A stretch of 10,958 nucleotides of DNA from Acholeplasmataceae bacterium (GTDB taxonomy: Bacteria > Bacillota > Negativicutes > Acidaminococcales > Acidaminococcaceae). The DNA lies in the NCBI GenBank assembly GCA_012744295.1, contig JAAYIB010000123.1, positions 1 through 10,958 of the forward strand, in the 5' to 3' direction. Both the position numbers and the translations under genes were made by a program. A model generated the notes under the pieces. It worked only from the letters and a program-made list of their open reading frames with translations, was not told where the DNA came from and ran no database searches. Below, piece by piece: positions 1 to 6,104 of the stretch; positions within the stretch are counted from its first letter, which is position 1, and every line of letters begins with the position of its first letter.

Positions 1-282
1 CTTGACGTAGTAATCTTTGCGCTGCTGCTGATATTCCGCACGACTGAACATGCCCGCGGCCAGGCAGCGACGCTGTACGTCTTCCTTTATTCCCTGGTCC
101 GTTTCGGTCTTGAAACAATGCGCGGCGATTATACCGAGCCGCTTATGTTCGGTCTGAAATCGGCACAGGCGACAAGCCTTGTCTTCGCGATTATAGCTGC
201 CGCGCTCTTCGTCTGGGCCGGCTATAGCCAAAAAAAGGAAACCGTTAAGGCAAAACCCGGCAGGTCCAACAAAAAAAGCTGA
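1..282 (+). CDS. lgt: Prolipoprotein diacylglyceryl transferase, C-terminal part (5' truncated)
   Basis: Open frame from the left edge to TGA at 280-282, 93 residues. It matches the C-terminal end of Lgt, the inner-membrane enzyme that moves diacylglycerol from phosphatidylglycerol to the lipobox cysteine of prolipoproteins. Seen: a membrane segment at the very start, then the family signature YSLVRFGLETMRGD (about residues 30-43; the RF..E..R.D pattern is typical of Lgt), then GLKSAQATSL, corresponding to the usual G-L-x-x-[SA]-Q stretch, then a last membrane helix (about 58-74) and a lysine-rich cytoplasmic tail ending KKS. The N-terminal catalytic region is outside the window. The stop codon lies inside the stem of the shared terminator. 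Identification rests on motif recognition of a C-terminal fragment. Confidence 0.85.
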   Translation, partial: LDVVIFALLLIFRTTEHARGQAATLYVFLYSLVRFGLETMRGDYTEPLMFGLKSAQATSLVFAIIAAALFVWAGYSQKKETVKAKPGRSNKKS

Positions 283-307
283 AGTTCACATTGAACTTCA
301 GCTTTTT
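273..307. terminator. Bidirectional intrinsic terminator between lgt and xth
   Basis: Perfect inverted repeat: AAAAAGCTGAAGTTCA (273-288), loop CAT, and its complement (292-307). An A-run at one end and a T-run at the other let it end transcription from both sides. It serves the convergent lgt (plus) and xth (minus) transcripts and overlaps the lgt stop codon. Confidence 0.82.
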
Positions 308-320
308 CTTCACTTATTGC

Positions 321-1073
321 TTATTTCAATACCAGGCCGACAGGACAATGGTCGCTGCCTTGCACCTCCGCATAAATCAGGCTTTCCGTTATGCGTTCCG
401 CAAGGTTTTTGGAAACAAGGAAATAATCGATACGCCAGCCGGCATTCTTTTCCCTTGCCTTGAACATATAGGACCACCAGGTATAGGCGCCCGTCTTGTC
501 CGGATAAAGATAGCGGAAGGTATCAATAAAGCCGGAGGCAAGAAGCTCTGTCATTTTTGCCCGCTCTTCGTCGGTAAATCCCGCGTTGCGCCTGTTGGAG
601 GCAAAATTTTTCAAGTCAATTTCCTGATGGGCCACGTTCAGGTCGCCGCAGATGATGACTGGCTTCTTCGCCTCCAATTGCAGAACGTAAGCCCGGAAAT
701 CATCCTCCCACTGCATGCGGTAATTTAGACGCAGCAAGTCCCGCTGCGAATTTGGCGTATAGACATTGACCAGATAAAAGCCGGCGTATTCGGCGGTAAT
801 AACACGTCCTTCGCGGTCATGCTCCGCGACGCCCATGTCTAAAGTCACCTCGAGCGGCTTCTCCTTTGAAAAAACAGCTGTGCCGGAATAGCCTTTTTTC
901 TCTGCGCTGTTCCAATACTCGTCATATCCGTTGAAATCAAATTCCGCCTGTTCACGCTGCATCTTGGTTTCCTGCACGCAGAAAATGTCGGCGTCGGCTT
1001 CCTGCAGAAATTCCTTGAAACCCTTGTTCATACAGGCGCGAAGTCCGTTAACGTTCCATGAGATCAGCTTCAT
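321..1073 (-). CDS. xth: Exodeoxyribonuclease III / AP endonuclease (ExoA type)
   Basis: 250 residues, full length for the Xth/ExoA family (B. subtilis ExoA is close to 250). The enzyme cuts DNA 5' to abasic sites and has 3'-exonuclease and 3'-phosphodiesterase activity in base-excision repair. Catalytic motifs are all present: WNVNG with N7, QETK with the metal-binding E35, VYTPNS around Y105, GDLNVAH with D144 and N146, WRIDYF, and the C-terminal GSDHCPV with D241 and H242. The ATG is supported by GAGGAG about 9 nt upstream and by overlap with the upstream gene: its TGA and this ATG share ATGA (1070-1073), which suggests translational coupling. The gene ends 14 nt before the shared terminator. 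Function is secure from the motifs. Confidence 0.94.
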   Translation of the reverse strand: MKLISWNVNGLRACMNKGFKEFLQEADADIFCVQETKMQREQAEFDFNGYDEYWNSAEKKGYSGTAVFSKEKPLEVTLDMGVAEHDREGRVITAEYAGFYLVNVYTPNSQRDLLRLNYRMQWEDDFRAYVLQLEAKKPVIICGDLNVAHQEIDLKNFASNRRNAGFTDEERAKMTELLASGFIDTFRYLYPDKTGAYTWWSYMFKAREKNAGWRIDYFLVSKNLAERITESLIYAEVQGSDHCPVGLVLK

Positions 1074-1777
1074 TTCCTTTTTCTCCTCATTCTTTTCATT
1101 TTGTATTTTCTATGATAAAAATATAAATTTGCAAGCAACAAAAAGCCAAAGACCGCCGCCGCAACTGACCCGTCAATTGTTAACGGATATTCCGTACTCA
1201 CGATTAAAGCCCAAGCCGTAACGCAGAGCATCAAAAGTCCAAGGTTGAATCCGAACCACGAATAACGCTTCAAGCTTTCCCTGACAAAGGCACCGCCCAA
1301 TAAAGTGTAGTAAAAACATAAACAAGAGGCAGCAGCAAAGGGGCCGGCGAAATTAAACACCCCGAGCGCGGCACAGAAAGCAACAACGGGCGGGAGGTAA
1401 AAAAAGAGCTTGTCTGCAAACCCCTTGTTGTCCTGCTCCTCTTGCGAAACAAGCAAAAAAAGCCAGGCGAGACCCGCTCCGCCCAGGAATAAAAGCAGGA
1501 ACAGGCCGTTTTGAATTTCTTCCGGCCAGAACGCGGGGAGCAGCAAATGTGCGCCGACAAAAATTGCCGCAAGTTCTCCGACGATGGCAAGGAAACGGCA
1601 AAAAATGCCGCGATAGCCAAGCCAGTTTGCCCAGCCGGCTAAAAGCGCCAGCCACATAGTAAGCTGAATGCCGCTCCACGCGCTGAAATGCGGCCACGCC
1701 AGACCCTTGACCAAAACAGTCAGGCTTAGGGAGAGCAATATTCCAATGGTTAAAGTCGGTCCTTTTTGAGTATGCAT
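1070..1777 (-). CDS. Multi-pass membrane protein of unknown function
   Basis: 235 residues, not recognised. About seven hydrophobic segments can be read at roughly residues 9-28, 34-53, 60-82, 90-111, 125-160 (possibly two), 175-195 and 205-225. The C-terminal tail is very basic (KMKRMRRKRK), presumably cytoplasmic. There is no signal-peptide cleavage pattern and no family motif I can name. I chose ATG at 1777, preceded by GGTG about 7 nt upstream. A TTG at 1807 would add ten residues but has no good ribosome site. The stop overlaps the xth start by 4 nt, so the two are co-transcribed. That gives no real clue to function, since xth sits beside unrelated genes in many genomes. That the frame is real is supported by the overlap and the consistent membrane pattern; the function is unknown. 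Confidence 0.7.
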   Translation of the reverse strand: MHTQKGPTLTIGILLSLSLTVLVKGLAWPHFSAWSGIQLTMWLALLAGWANWLGYRGIFCRFLAIVGELAAIFVGAHLLLPAFWPEEIQNGLFLLLFLGGAGLAWLFLLVSQEEQDNKGFADKLFFYLPPVVAFCAALGVFNFAGPFAAASCLCFYYTLLGGAFVRESLKRYSWFGFNLGLLMLCVTAWALIVSTEYPLTIDGSVAAAVFGFLLLANLYFYHRKYKMKRMRRKRK

Positions 1778-2063
1778 GATTTTCACCGGAAGCGTCTGTT
1801 GCCCCAAGCCTATGCTTTTGCACTTAAGCGGGACGCAAGCAGCATTTTTCTTAGAAGGATTGATGGCTCGGCAGCATTGTTCTTTGCCAATGGCAACATT
1901 TCACAATTTCTTCATAGATTTGCCCTTTGTTTGTCAAATATTCAAGTTATAATTTAGCCAAGGTAGGAGTTACCCCCTCTTACCGTACCCTTCCCATTAA
2001 ATCATCATAAACAACTTTCCCTTGAAGCGGCCGCTTGCGAACCCCTCGCAGGCGGTTGTTTCT
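1778..2063. other. Intergenic region with promoter-like elements and two hairpins
   Basis: No convincing coding frame is visible. On the minus strand TTGACA (1932-1937) is a possible -35 for the membrane-protein/xth pair, but the best -10 (TATGAA at 1911-1916) is only 15 nt away, so this promoter is weak. On the plus strand a perfect TATAAT (1948-1953) lacks a good -35. It is followed by a small hairpin (GGTAGGAG 1962-1969 pairing with CTCTTACC 1977-1984, 7-nt loop) and by a terminator-like hairpin at 2031-2055. The plus-strand elements together would fit a short RNA of about 100 nt. Confidence 0.4.
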
Positions 2064-2065
2064 TT
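2031..2065 (+). terminator. Terminator-like hairpin, plus-strand orientation
   Basis: CCGCTTGCGA (2031-2040), loop ACCCC, TCGCAGGCGG (2046-2055), followed by TTGTTTCTTT. On the plus strand the stem is ten pairs with one G-U wobble and a U-rich tail. On the minus strand the same position becomes a C-A mismatch and no U-run follows. It therefore looks like a plus-strand terminator, although the only annotated gene next to it is the minus-strand ArsC-like gene, whose stop codon falls in the T-rich tail. Confidence 0.45.
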
Positions 2066-2438
2066 ATGACTTCTTATGCGTTTGACGCAGGCTGCTTTCC
2101 CATTGTTCGGCATTAAACCCCACCAGGACAAAGTCAGAAGCAATGAGAAGCGGCCTCTTGACGAGCATGCCGTCGGAGGCAAGCAGCTCCAACTGTTCCT
2201 CTTCGCTCATCCGGCCAAGCTTATCCTTCAGGGAGAGCTTTTTGTAGAGCACGCCGCTCGTATTGAAAAACTTTTTCAAAGGCAGGCCGCTTCTTTGCCA
2301 CCACAGCTTCAATTCTTGCGACTGCGGGGGCTTTTCCACGATGTGACGGCTGTCAAACTCAATGACTTGTTGCTCGAGCCATTTTCTTGCCTTGCGGCAA
2401 GTGCCGCACTTGGGATACTCAACAAACAAGACGCTCAT
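2064..2438 (-). CDS. ArsC/Spx-family thioredoxin-fold protein
   Basis: 124 residues, normal for the ArsC/Spx/YusI group. N-terminal strand SVLFVEYPKCGTCRKA carries a C11-x-x-C14 pair at the position of the redox switch in Spx and of the single catalytic cysteine in glutaredoxin-linked ArsC. FFNTSGVLYKKLSLKDKL (about 57-74), SEEEQLELLASDGMLVKRPLLI (78-99) with K94-R95-P96, and the end of the fold are typical of the small 'arsenate reductase family' proteins of Bacillota. Whether this one reduces arsenate, binds RNA polymerase like Spx/MgsR or acts as a general thiol protein cannot be told from the sequence; there is no arsenic-resistance gene nearby. The start has AAAGGAG 8 nt upstream and overlaps the preceding gene by 4 nt (ATGA). 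It is the last gene of the operon headed by the WYL regulator. Confidence 0.86.
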   Translation of the reverse strand: MSVLFVEYPKCGTCRKARKWLEQQVIEFDSRHIVEKPPQSQELKLWWQRSGLPLKKFFNTSGVLYKKLSLKDKLGRMSEEEQLELLASDGMLVKRPLLIASDFVLVGFNAEQWESSLRQTHKKS

Positions 2439-2941
2439 AACACAGACTCCTTTATTCCGAAATAGTCATAAACAGCTTTCACTTCTCCCTCGATTGCTTC
2501 CGGCTCCAGCTTATGGTGTGCCCCCAGCAAAATAATTTCCTGCAGCTGCTGCCGCAAAAATTCCCGAAAAACTTTCGCGTCCAGCTTGTAATCGTCGCCG
2601 TCCGCGACTCCCGTGGCACAATAAGCTATCGTCAGGTTCTTCAAGGAAGGCGTTTGCTTGTCAAGAAAGAAAAAGAGGCCGTGACAGCCGTCACAAAGTC
2701 TCTTTACATAAGTCCGTGCATCCTCGCTCGCAATGTCGCTTTCCTGCCGCAAGGCGAAGTTAATCGCCATTCTTCCCTTGAATTTCTCTAAAAAGCTTTT
2801 TTGTTCCGCAAGCACCGCAAATAAGGAAAATAAAGAAGCAAAGTCTTGCTTCGCCAGTCTTTCATTGTCGAGCTTTATGTTAATGTAGTCACTTTCTTCA
2901 AGAGTTTGTGTGATTCTTACTCTTTCGTGTTCGTCTGTCAT
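2435..2941 (-). CDS. Hypothetical protein, soluble
   Basis: 168 residues, family not recognised. No signal peptide and no membrane segment. The sequence is mixed alpha/beta in character: an acidic start (TDEHERVRITQTLEESDYI), a helical-looking middle (LAKQDFASLFSLFAVLAEQKSFLEKF is too long to be other than one or two helices), a C-x-x-C motif in LCDGCHGLFFFLDK (about residues 82-95) that could bind metal or be redox active, and an acidic C-terminal helix. Start ATG at 2941 has GAGGTG 4 nt upstream. It lies 16 nt after the upstream gene and overlaps the ArsC-like gene, so all are likely co-transcribed. The pairing of a CxxC protein with a thioredoxin-fold protein hints at a redox link, but this is inference only. 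Confidence 0.8.
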   Translation of the reverse strand: MTDEHERVRITQTLEESDYINIKLDNERLAKQDFASLFSLFAVLAEQKSFLEKFKGRMAINFALRQESDIASEDARTYVKRLCDGCHGLFFFLDKQTPSLKNLTIAYCATGVADGDDYKLDAKVFREFLRQQLQEIILLGAHHKLEPEAIEGEVKAVYDYFGIKESVL

Positions 2942-2957
2942 TTTTCACCTCATTGCA

Positions 2958-3389
2958 CTAATGCCGGTCGCCGGCATTGTCATATGCTATGAATTCGCCG
3001 ATGATTTCGGCGTACTTGCTTGAGCCGTTCTGCAGCTTGATATTGATCGCCCACATTGATCTGCCGAGTTCATCCTTGACATTCCTGGGCTGCAGGTTTT
3101 TTTTGCCGGGCAGCCACCTTACCAGACCCTGTTGCTCGAGAAATTCCAGCAAGTCTTCCTTCGTGCTGTCTTTCATCTTGCGGTCGGAAAAATAAATTGT
3201 CGCCATTCTCACTTCCTCGACACACCAGCACTCCACCCGGTATGGTCGTGAGTCGCTGAATTCGCCTTCAATATACCCCAGATCACGGTCAATCACCTCA
3301 TCGTCATCTTCGGTCACTTCGACCATGGCCGCCTGTGGCTTAAAGTGCGGACGGGGATATCTCATTGTCACTATATTGTCCTTTTTCAT
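2958..3389 (-). CDS. Hypothetical protein with acidic N-terminal segment
   Basis: 143 residues, family not recognised. The first 22 residues are basic and proline-containing (MKKDNIVTMRYPRPHFKPQ), followed by an acidic stretch VTEDDDEVIDRDLGYIEGEF (about 25-44), then a compact domain with WCVEEVRMATIYF, a helix KEDLLEFLEQQGL and a last part ELGRSMWAINIKLQNGSSKYAEIIGEF that reads as beta strands. It has no membrane segment or secretion signal. Start ATG at 3389 is supported by GAGG about 5 nt upstream; an internal ATG at residue 9 has no such site. It lies 10 nt downstream of the WYL regulator and 16 nt upstream of the next gene. The function cannot be inferred beyond operon membership. Confidence 0.8.
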   Translation of the reverse strand: MKKDNIVTMRYPRPHFKPQAAMVEVTEDDDEVIDRDLGYIEGEFSDSRPYRVECWCVEEVRMATIYFSDRKMKDSTKEDLLEFLEQQGLVRWLPGKKNLQPRNVKDELGRSMWAINIKLQNGSSKYAEIIGEFIAYDNAGDRH

Positions 3390-3399
3390 ATCTGCCTCG

Positions 3400-4386
3400 C
3401 TATTTATAAAAGTGCATTAGCCGCTTACAGTTTTTGCCCATTTCCCTCTTTACCCAAACCGGTCCGAGCACCTTGGCCTTGGTGCCGAAGCCCATAAGCC
3501 AGCCATAGAAAACGGGGCTGACGACAACGTTCACGCTAATTAAGAAATTATTGTCGTCAACTTTCCTGACCTGTACGTCTTTACCGAAACGATCGATTAC
3601 AACGGCGGCCAAAGAATTCTCAAACTGGAGTTCTACGCTCGTTTCCTCTCCGCCAAACATGCCGAAGTGTTTCTGTGCATGACTTGCCACGTCAAACTGC
3701 CCACATTCGGGGCCGAACTCACAGTCGCTGTCAAGAATGGACACCTCGGCCATTTTGTCGACGCGGTAATGCAGGAATTTTTCATACTTGCCATTATAGG
3801 CAATCAGGTAATAATTGTCGTTGTCCCAGCAAAGAGCGCAAGGATTTTCGCAGTATTTCCCTCCGTTTTTCCTGACCTTTTCGCCTCCGTCGATCGTCCA
3901 TTCCAGGTACTTGAAAGAGATTTGCTTCTTGTCGGCAATTGCCTTATGAATTTTGTCGATATTGTAATAAATGCTCTCGTGCATGTTCTTGATACGGTTT
4001 TTGACATAAACCTGCCTGTGCAGCGAGCTCGCCAGATGCTTGCTCGTACAGCCTTCAAGCTTCCCGATCAGTTCCAGCGACTTTCTGCCGGTAATGAATT
4101 TTGAAGCCTCGACCGCGTCAACAAGCAGTTTCAGCTCTGGCAGTTCGAACAGCCTTTCGCCGACAAAGTAAGTATTCGACCTGCTCCTCGTGCAAATAAT
4201 GTCGAGCCCGAACTCCCTGAGCGTTTCAATATCGTCATAAATACTCTTTCTTTCGGCATTGATTCCGAGGGCTGCCAGTTTTGCGATGATCCGGTTTACC
4301 GTCAAAGTATGGTTCTCATCGGTTTCTTCCAGCAGGAATTTCTTTATGTACAGTATCTTGGCTTTTTGGTTAGCAGACTTGGCCAC
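3400..4386 (-). CDS. WYL-domain transcriptional regulator
   Basis: 328 residues. Layout matches the YafY/DeoR-like WYL regulators. An N-terminal winged helix-turn-helix (about residues 8-62, with LTVNRIIAKLAALGINAERKSIYDDIETLREFGLDI) is followed by a helical linker. A WYL domain (about 140-215) has CALCWDNDNYYLIAYN, where the W-Y-L triad reads Y-Y-L, and the typical HYRVDKM. A C-terminal extension (about 230-328) is of the WCX type. WYL domains are thought to sense ligands, often nucleic acids or nucleotides, and these regulators can act as repressors or activators. GTG start at 4386 is supported by GGAGG 7 nt upstream. It heads an operon with two unknown genes and the ArsC-like gene, which are its likely targets together with itself. 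WYL regulators also control some defence systems, but no recognisable defence effector is adjacent. Confidence 0.88.
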   Translation of the reverse strand: MAKSANQKAKILYIKKFLLEETDENHTLTVNRIIAKLAALGINAERKSIYDDIETLREFGLDIICTRSRSNTYFVGERLFELPELKLLVDAVEASKFITGRKSLELIGKLEGCTSKHLASSLHRQVYVKNRIKNMHESIYYNIDKIHKAIADKKQISFKYLEWTIDGGEKVRKNGGKYCENPCALCWDNDNYYLIAYNGKYEKFLHYRVDKMAEVSILDSDCEFGPECGQFDVASHAQKHFGMFGGEETSVELQFENSLAAVVIDRFGKDVQVRKVDDNNFLISVNVVVSPVFYGWLMGFGTKAKVLGPVWVKREMGKNCKRLMHFYK

Positions 4387-4506
4387 AATGCCACCTCCAT
4401 AAATTTAAAATCAAGCGGCCGGCTTTTGCCGGGGACATTTTTGTTTATTAACATGTATATATTAGGCAAATGTTCCGAATTACCTTCTTTATCCCAGCCA
4501 AAAAGT
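4387..4506 (-). other. Upstream region of the WYL operon
   Basis: Contains the GGAGG ribosome site (4393-4397) and a short hairpin CCGGC-TTTT-GCCGG (4419-4432) in the presumed leader. AT-rich stretches (TAATAT/TATACA, 4454-4464) could hold a -10, but no -35 at proper spacing is visible. The arms AACAT (4450-4454) and ATGTT (4470-4474) form a loose inverted repeat that could be an operator; support is weak. Confidence 0.3.
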
Positions 4507-4545
4507 AAAAAAAACAGTCCCGTGAGCTTTCGCTCTCCGGGACTG
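4507..4545 (-). terminator. Intrinsic terminator of the symporter gene
   Basis: Downstream of the symporter stop. On the minus strand CAGTCCCG...GAGC, loop GAAA, GCTC...CGGGACTG forms a 12-pair stem with a small internal asymmetry, followed by eight Us (the A-run at 4507-4514). It separates the symporter from the WYL operon. Confidence 0.9.
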
Positions 4546-4573
4546 AAACATTACAATTATACACTGTCATTAA

Positions 4574-5971
4574 TTAAGAAGCGACGGCAATAGCTTTTTT
4601 CTCAGGCACAAGAACCACCGTCAGCGCGTAAGTCAGGATGCAGGCAATCCATTCCAGATAAATCACGTGCGGCAAAACGCGAACGGCAGGGACAAGCTGC
4701 CACGCGATCAGTACCAAAAGGCCGACGAGCATGGTGTTAAACCCGGCAGCCTTGCAGGCATAGCGCGGGAAGAAAAGAGCGACGATGACGATAACGCTGA
4801 AAGCAGCCGTCAGACTAAGCCCCATCATAATGGTGCCGAGAATGCCGGAAACCATCATAGCCATACCGACCGTTATGATGCCGGTTATAATGATACACAT
4901 ACGCATCATTAATAACTGCTTGGCCTCGCTGCAGGTAGGATTAATGAATCTTTTGTAGATGTCCCTGGAAAACAAGGTTCCGGCGCTGAGCAGAAGATTG
5001 CAGGCCGTTGAAACATCCGCAGCCCAAAGAGCGGCAAGCGTTATGCCTGCCAAAAGCGGCTGCAGTCCGACAATCGCCTGCGGCAAGGCCAGTGCAGCAA
5101 CGGAATCGGGGTAAGCCGCCTTCGCGCAAATTCCGAGCAAAGCTGCCATGACGCCCACGGGGATCATCAGGATACCGCCCCAGACAACGCCTTTGCGCGC
5201 CGTATCAGCGTCTTTGGCACCCAGGGAAATCTGCAGTATCGCCTGCAGGGATAGGTTTACCGTGACCAGCACCACAATCCAGGAAATAATTCCCACAGGG
5301 CCTACTCCATCAATGAAATCCAACCAGGGCACGTTGGCAGGCAGCTTAAGCTCCAGACCGGACAGTCCGCCAACCTTCGTGTATTGTATAACCGTAGCGA
5401 CCGCTATGCCGCCGTAAATCAGAATTATGTTCAAAACATTGGCCAGACTTGCCGACCACATACCGCCGATGAAGGTTATGCCGATAAAGGTAACGGCACT
5501 GATCATAACGCCTGTCTTGAAGGAAATCTCCGGCATAATGGCGCTGATAATGCTGCCGCCCGCTATGTATTGCAGGGAGATGATGACAAGTTGAATGATA
5601 ATCTGGCAGATAACGCCCATTACCACCGCTTTGGAATCATGGTGGCGTTCAATCAATTCCGAGATTGTCGTGATGTTGGCTTCGCGATACTTGCGTGCGA
5701 GGAACATGCCCATCACGATAGCGCCGATGCCCCAGGCAGCCGTATACCAGCCGGCGGAAAGGCCAACCTTGAAGGCATGCTCGGAAACGCCGATGGTGGA
5801 GGCGCCTCCTACGGCAAGACCGATGATTGAAACGCCTATCAAGGGAGCGCTTAGCTTGCGTCCCGCAAGCGCGAAATTCTCTGCGGAACCCTCGCTGCGT
5901 TTTTTAGCATACCAGCTGATTGCAAATAAAGCCACAATGTACAAGACCAGAATAACAAGTGATACTGACAT
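4574..5971 (-). CDS. Sodium:solute symporter (SSS/SSF family), predicted amino-acid transporter
   Basis: 465 residues from ATG 5971, preceded by GGGAGG about 9 nt upstream. A longer open frame reaching 6181 runs through the T-box leader and is not the start. SSF family features: about 12-13 hydrophobic helices; N-terminal helix SLVILVLYIVALFAISW followed by KKRSEGSAENFALAGRKL, like the typical 'R.....dff.AGR' stretch; GLAVGGASTIGVSEHAFKVG, the Gly/Ser-rich TM2 segment; GGMWSASLANVLN; and LWAADVSTACNLLLSAG, followed by LFSRDIYKRF, the helix-9 region that includes Na+-site Ser/Thr residues in this family. It therefore likely couples Na+ entry to solute import. Family members carry proline, pantothenate, sugars and others, so substrate cannot be read from the protein. 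Control by a T-box points to an amino acid, probably that named by the specifier (UUC, Phe). It is monocistronic, ended by the hairpin at 4515-4545. Confidence 0.9.
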   Translation of the reverse strand: MSVSLVILVLYIVALFAISWYAKKRSEGSAENFALAGRKLSAPLIGVSIIGLAVGGASTIGVSEHAFKVGLSAGWYTAAWGIGAIVMGMFLARKYREANITTISELIERHHDSKAVVMGVICQIIIQLVIISLQYIAGGSIISAIMPEISFKTGVMISAVTFIGITFIGGMWSASLANVLNIILIYGGIAVATVIQYTKVGGLSGLELKLPANVPWLDFIDGVGPVGIISWIVVLVTVNLSLQAILQISLGAKDADTARKGVVWGGILMIPVGVMAALLGICAKAAYPDSVAALALPQAIVGLQPLLAGITLAALWAADVSTACNLLLSAGTLFSRDIYKRFINPTCSEAKQLLMMRMCIIITGIITVGMAMMVSGILGTIMMGLSLTAAFSVIVIVALFFPRYACKAAGFNTMLVGLLVLIAWQLVPAVRVLPHVIYLEWIACILTYALTVVLVPEKKAIAVAS

Positions 5972-6011
5972 AAGATTCAACCTCCCAAAAATGTTGTTTG
6001 TTTCGGGGCAT

Positions 6012-6072
6012 AAAAAAACGCCCCCGGCAAAGGGACGATATTTATCGTGGTACCACCCAATTTGACACTCAA
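6012..6072 (-). promoter_or_regulatory. Second T-box antiterminator/terminator module in tandem
   Basis: A complete second expression platform. A mini hairpin UUGA-GUG-UCAA (6072-6062) stands where stem III would be. The T-box follows: UUGGGUGGUACCACG (6060-6046) with UGGU in the bulge. The antiterminator top helix ACGAU-AAAU-AUCGU is perfect. The attenuator CGUCCC-UUUGCCG-GGGCG (6037-6019) is followed by seven Us. Only about 25 nt separate it from the first attenuator, so there is no room for its own stem I. It probably arose by duplication of the first module, because both share the AAUUGGGUGGUACC core. It ends about 40 nt before the symporter ATG. Confidence 0.85.
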
Positions 6073-6078
6073 CATTCC

Positions 6079-6104
6079 AAAAAAAAATACCCCGGCTCTG
6101 GGAC
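6079..6104 (-). terminator. First T-box attenuator terminator
   Basis: RNA GUCCC-AGAGCC-GGGGU-A followed by nine Us (A-run at 6079-6087). The CCC arm is also the 3' strand of the antiterminator (UUGGG of the T-box pairs with CCCAG), so the two structures exclude each other, as expected in a T-box. Confidence 0.85.

Noticed and set aside
3667..4104. Plus-strand 145-residue frame opposite the WYL regulator
   Set aside because: The minus-strand gene has a recognisable HTH and WYL domain; this frame has no ribosome site or known motif and is most likely a shadow.
3400..4386. WYL regulator as part of a phage-defence island
   Set aside because: No nuclease, helicase, methyltransferase, CRISPR repeat, reverse transcriptase or nucleotide cyclase is nearby; the surroundings are housekeeping genes.
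5384..5830. Plus-strand open frames of about 150 residues opposite the symporter
   Set aside because: They overlap a clear membrane-protein gene and show the composition (many His, Asp, Asn, Ala) expected from reading hydrophobic codons on the wrong strand.
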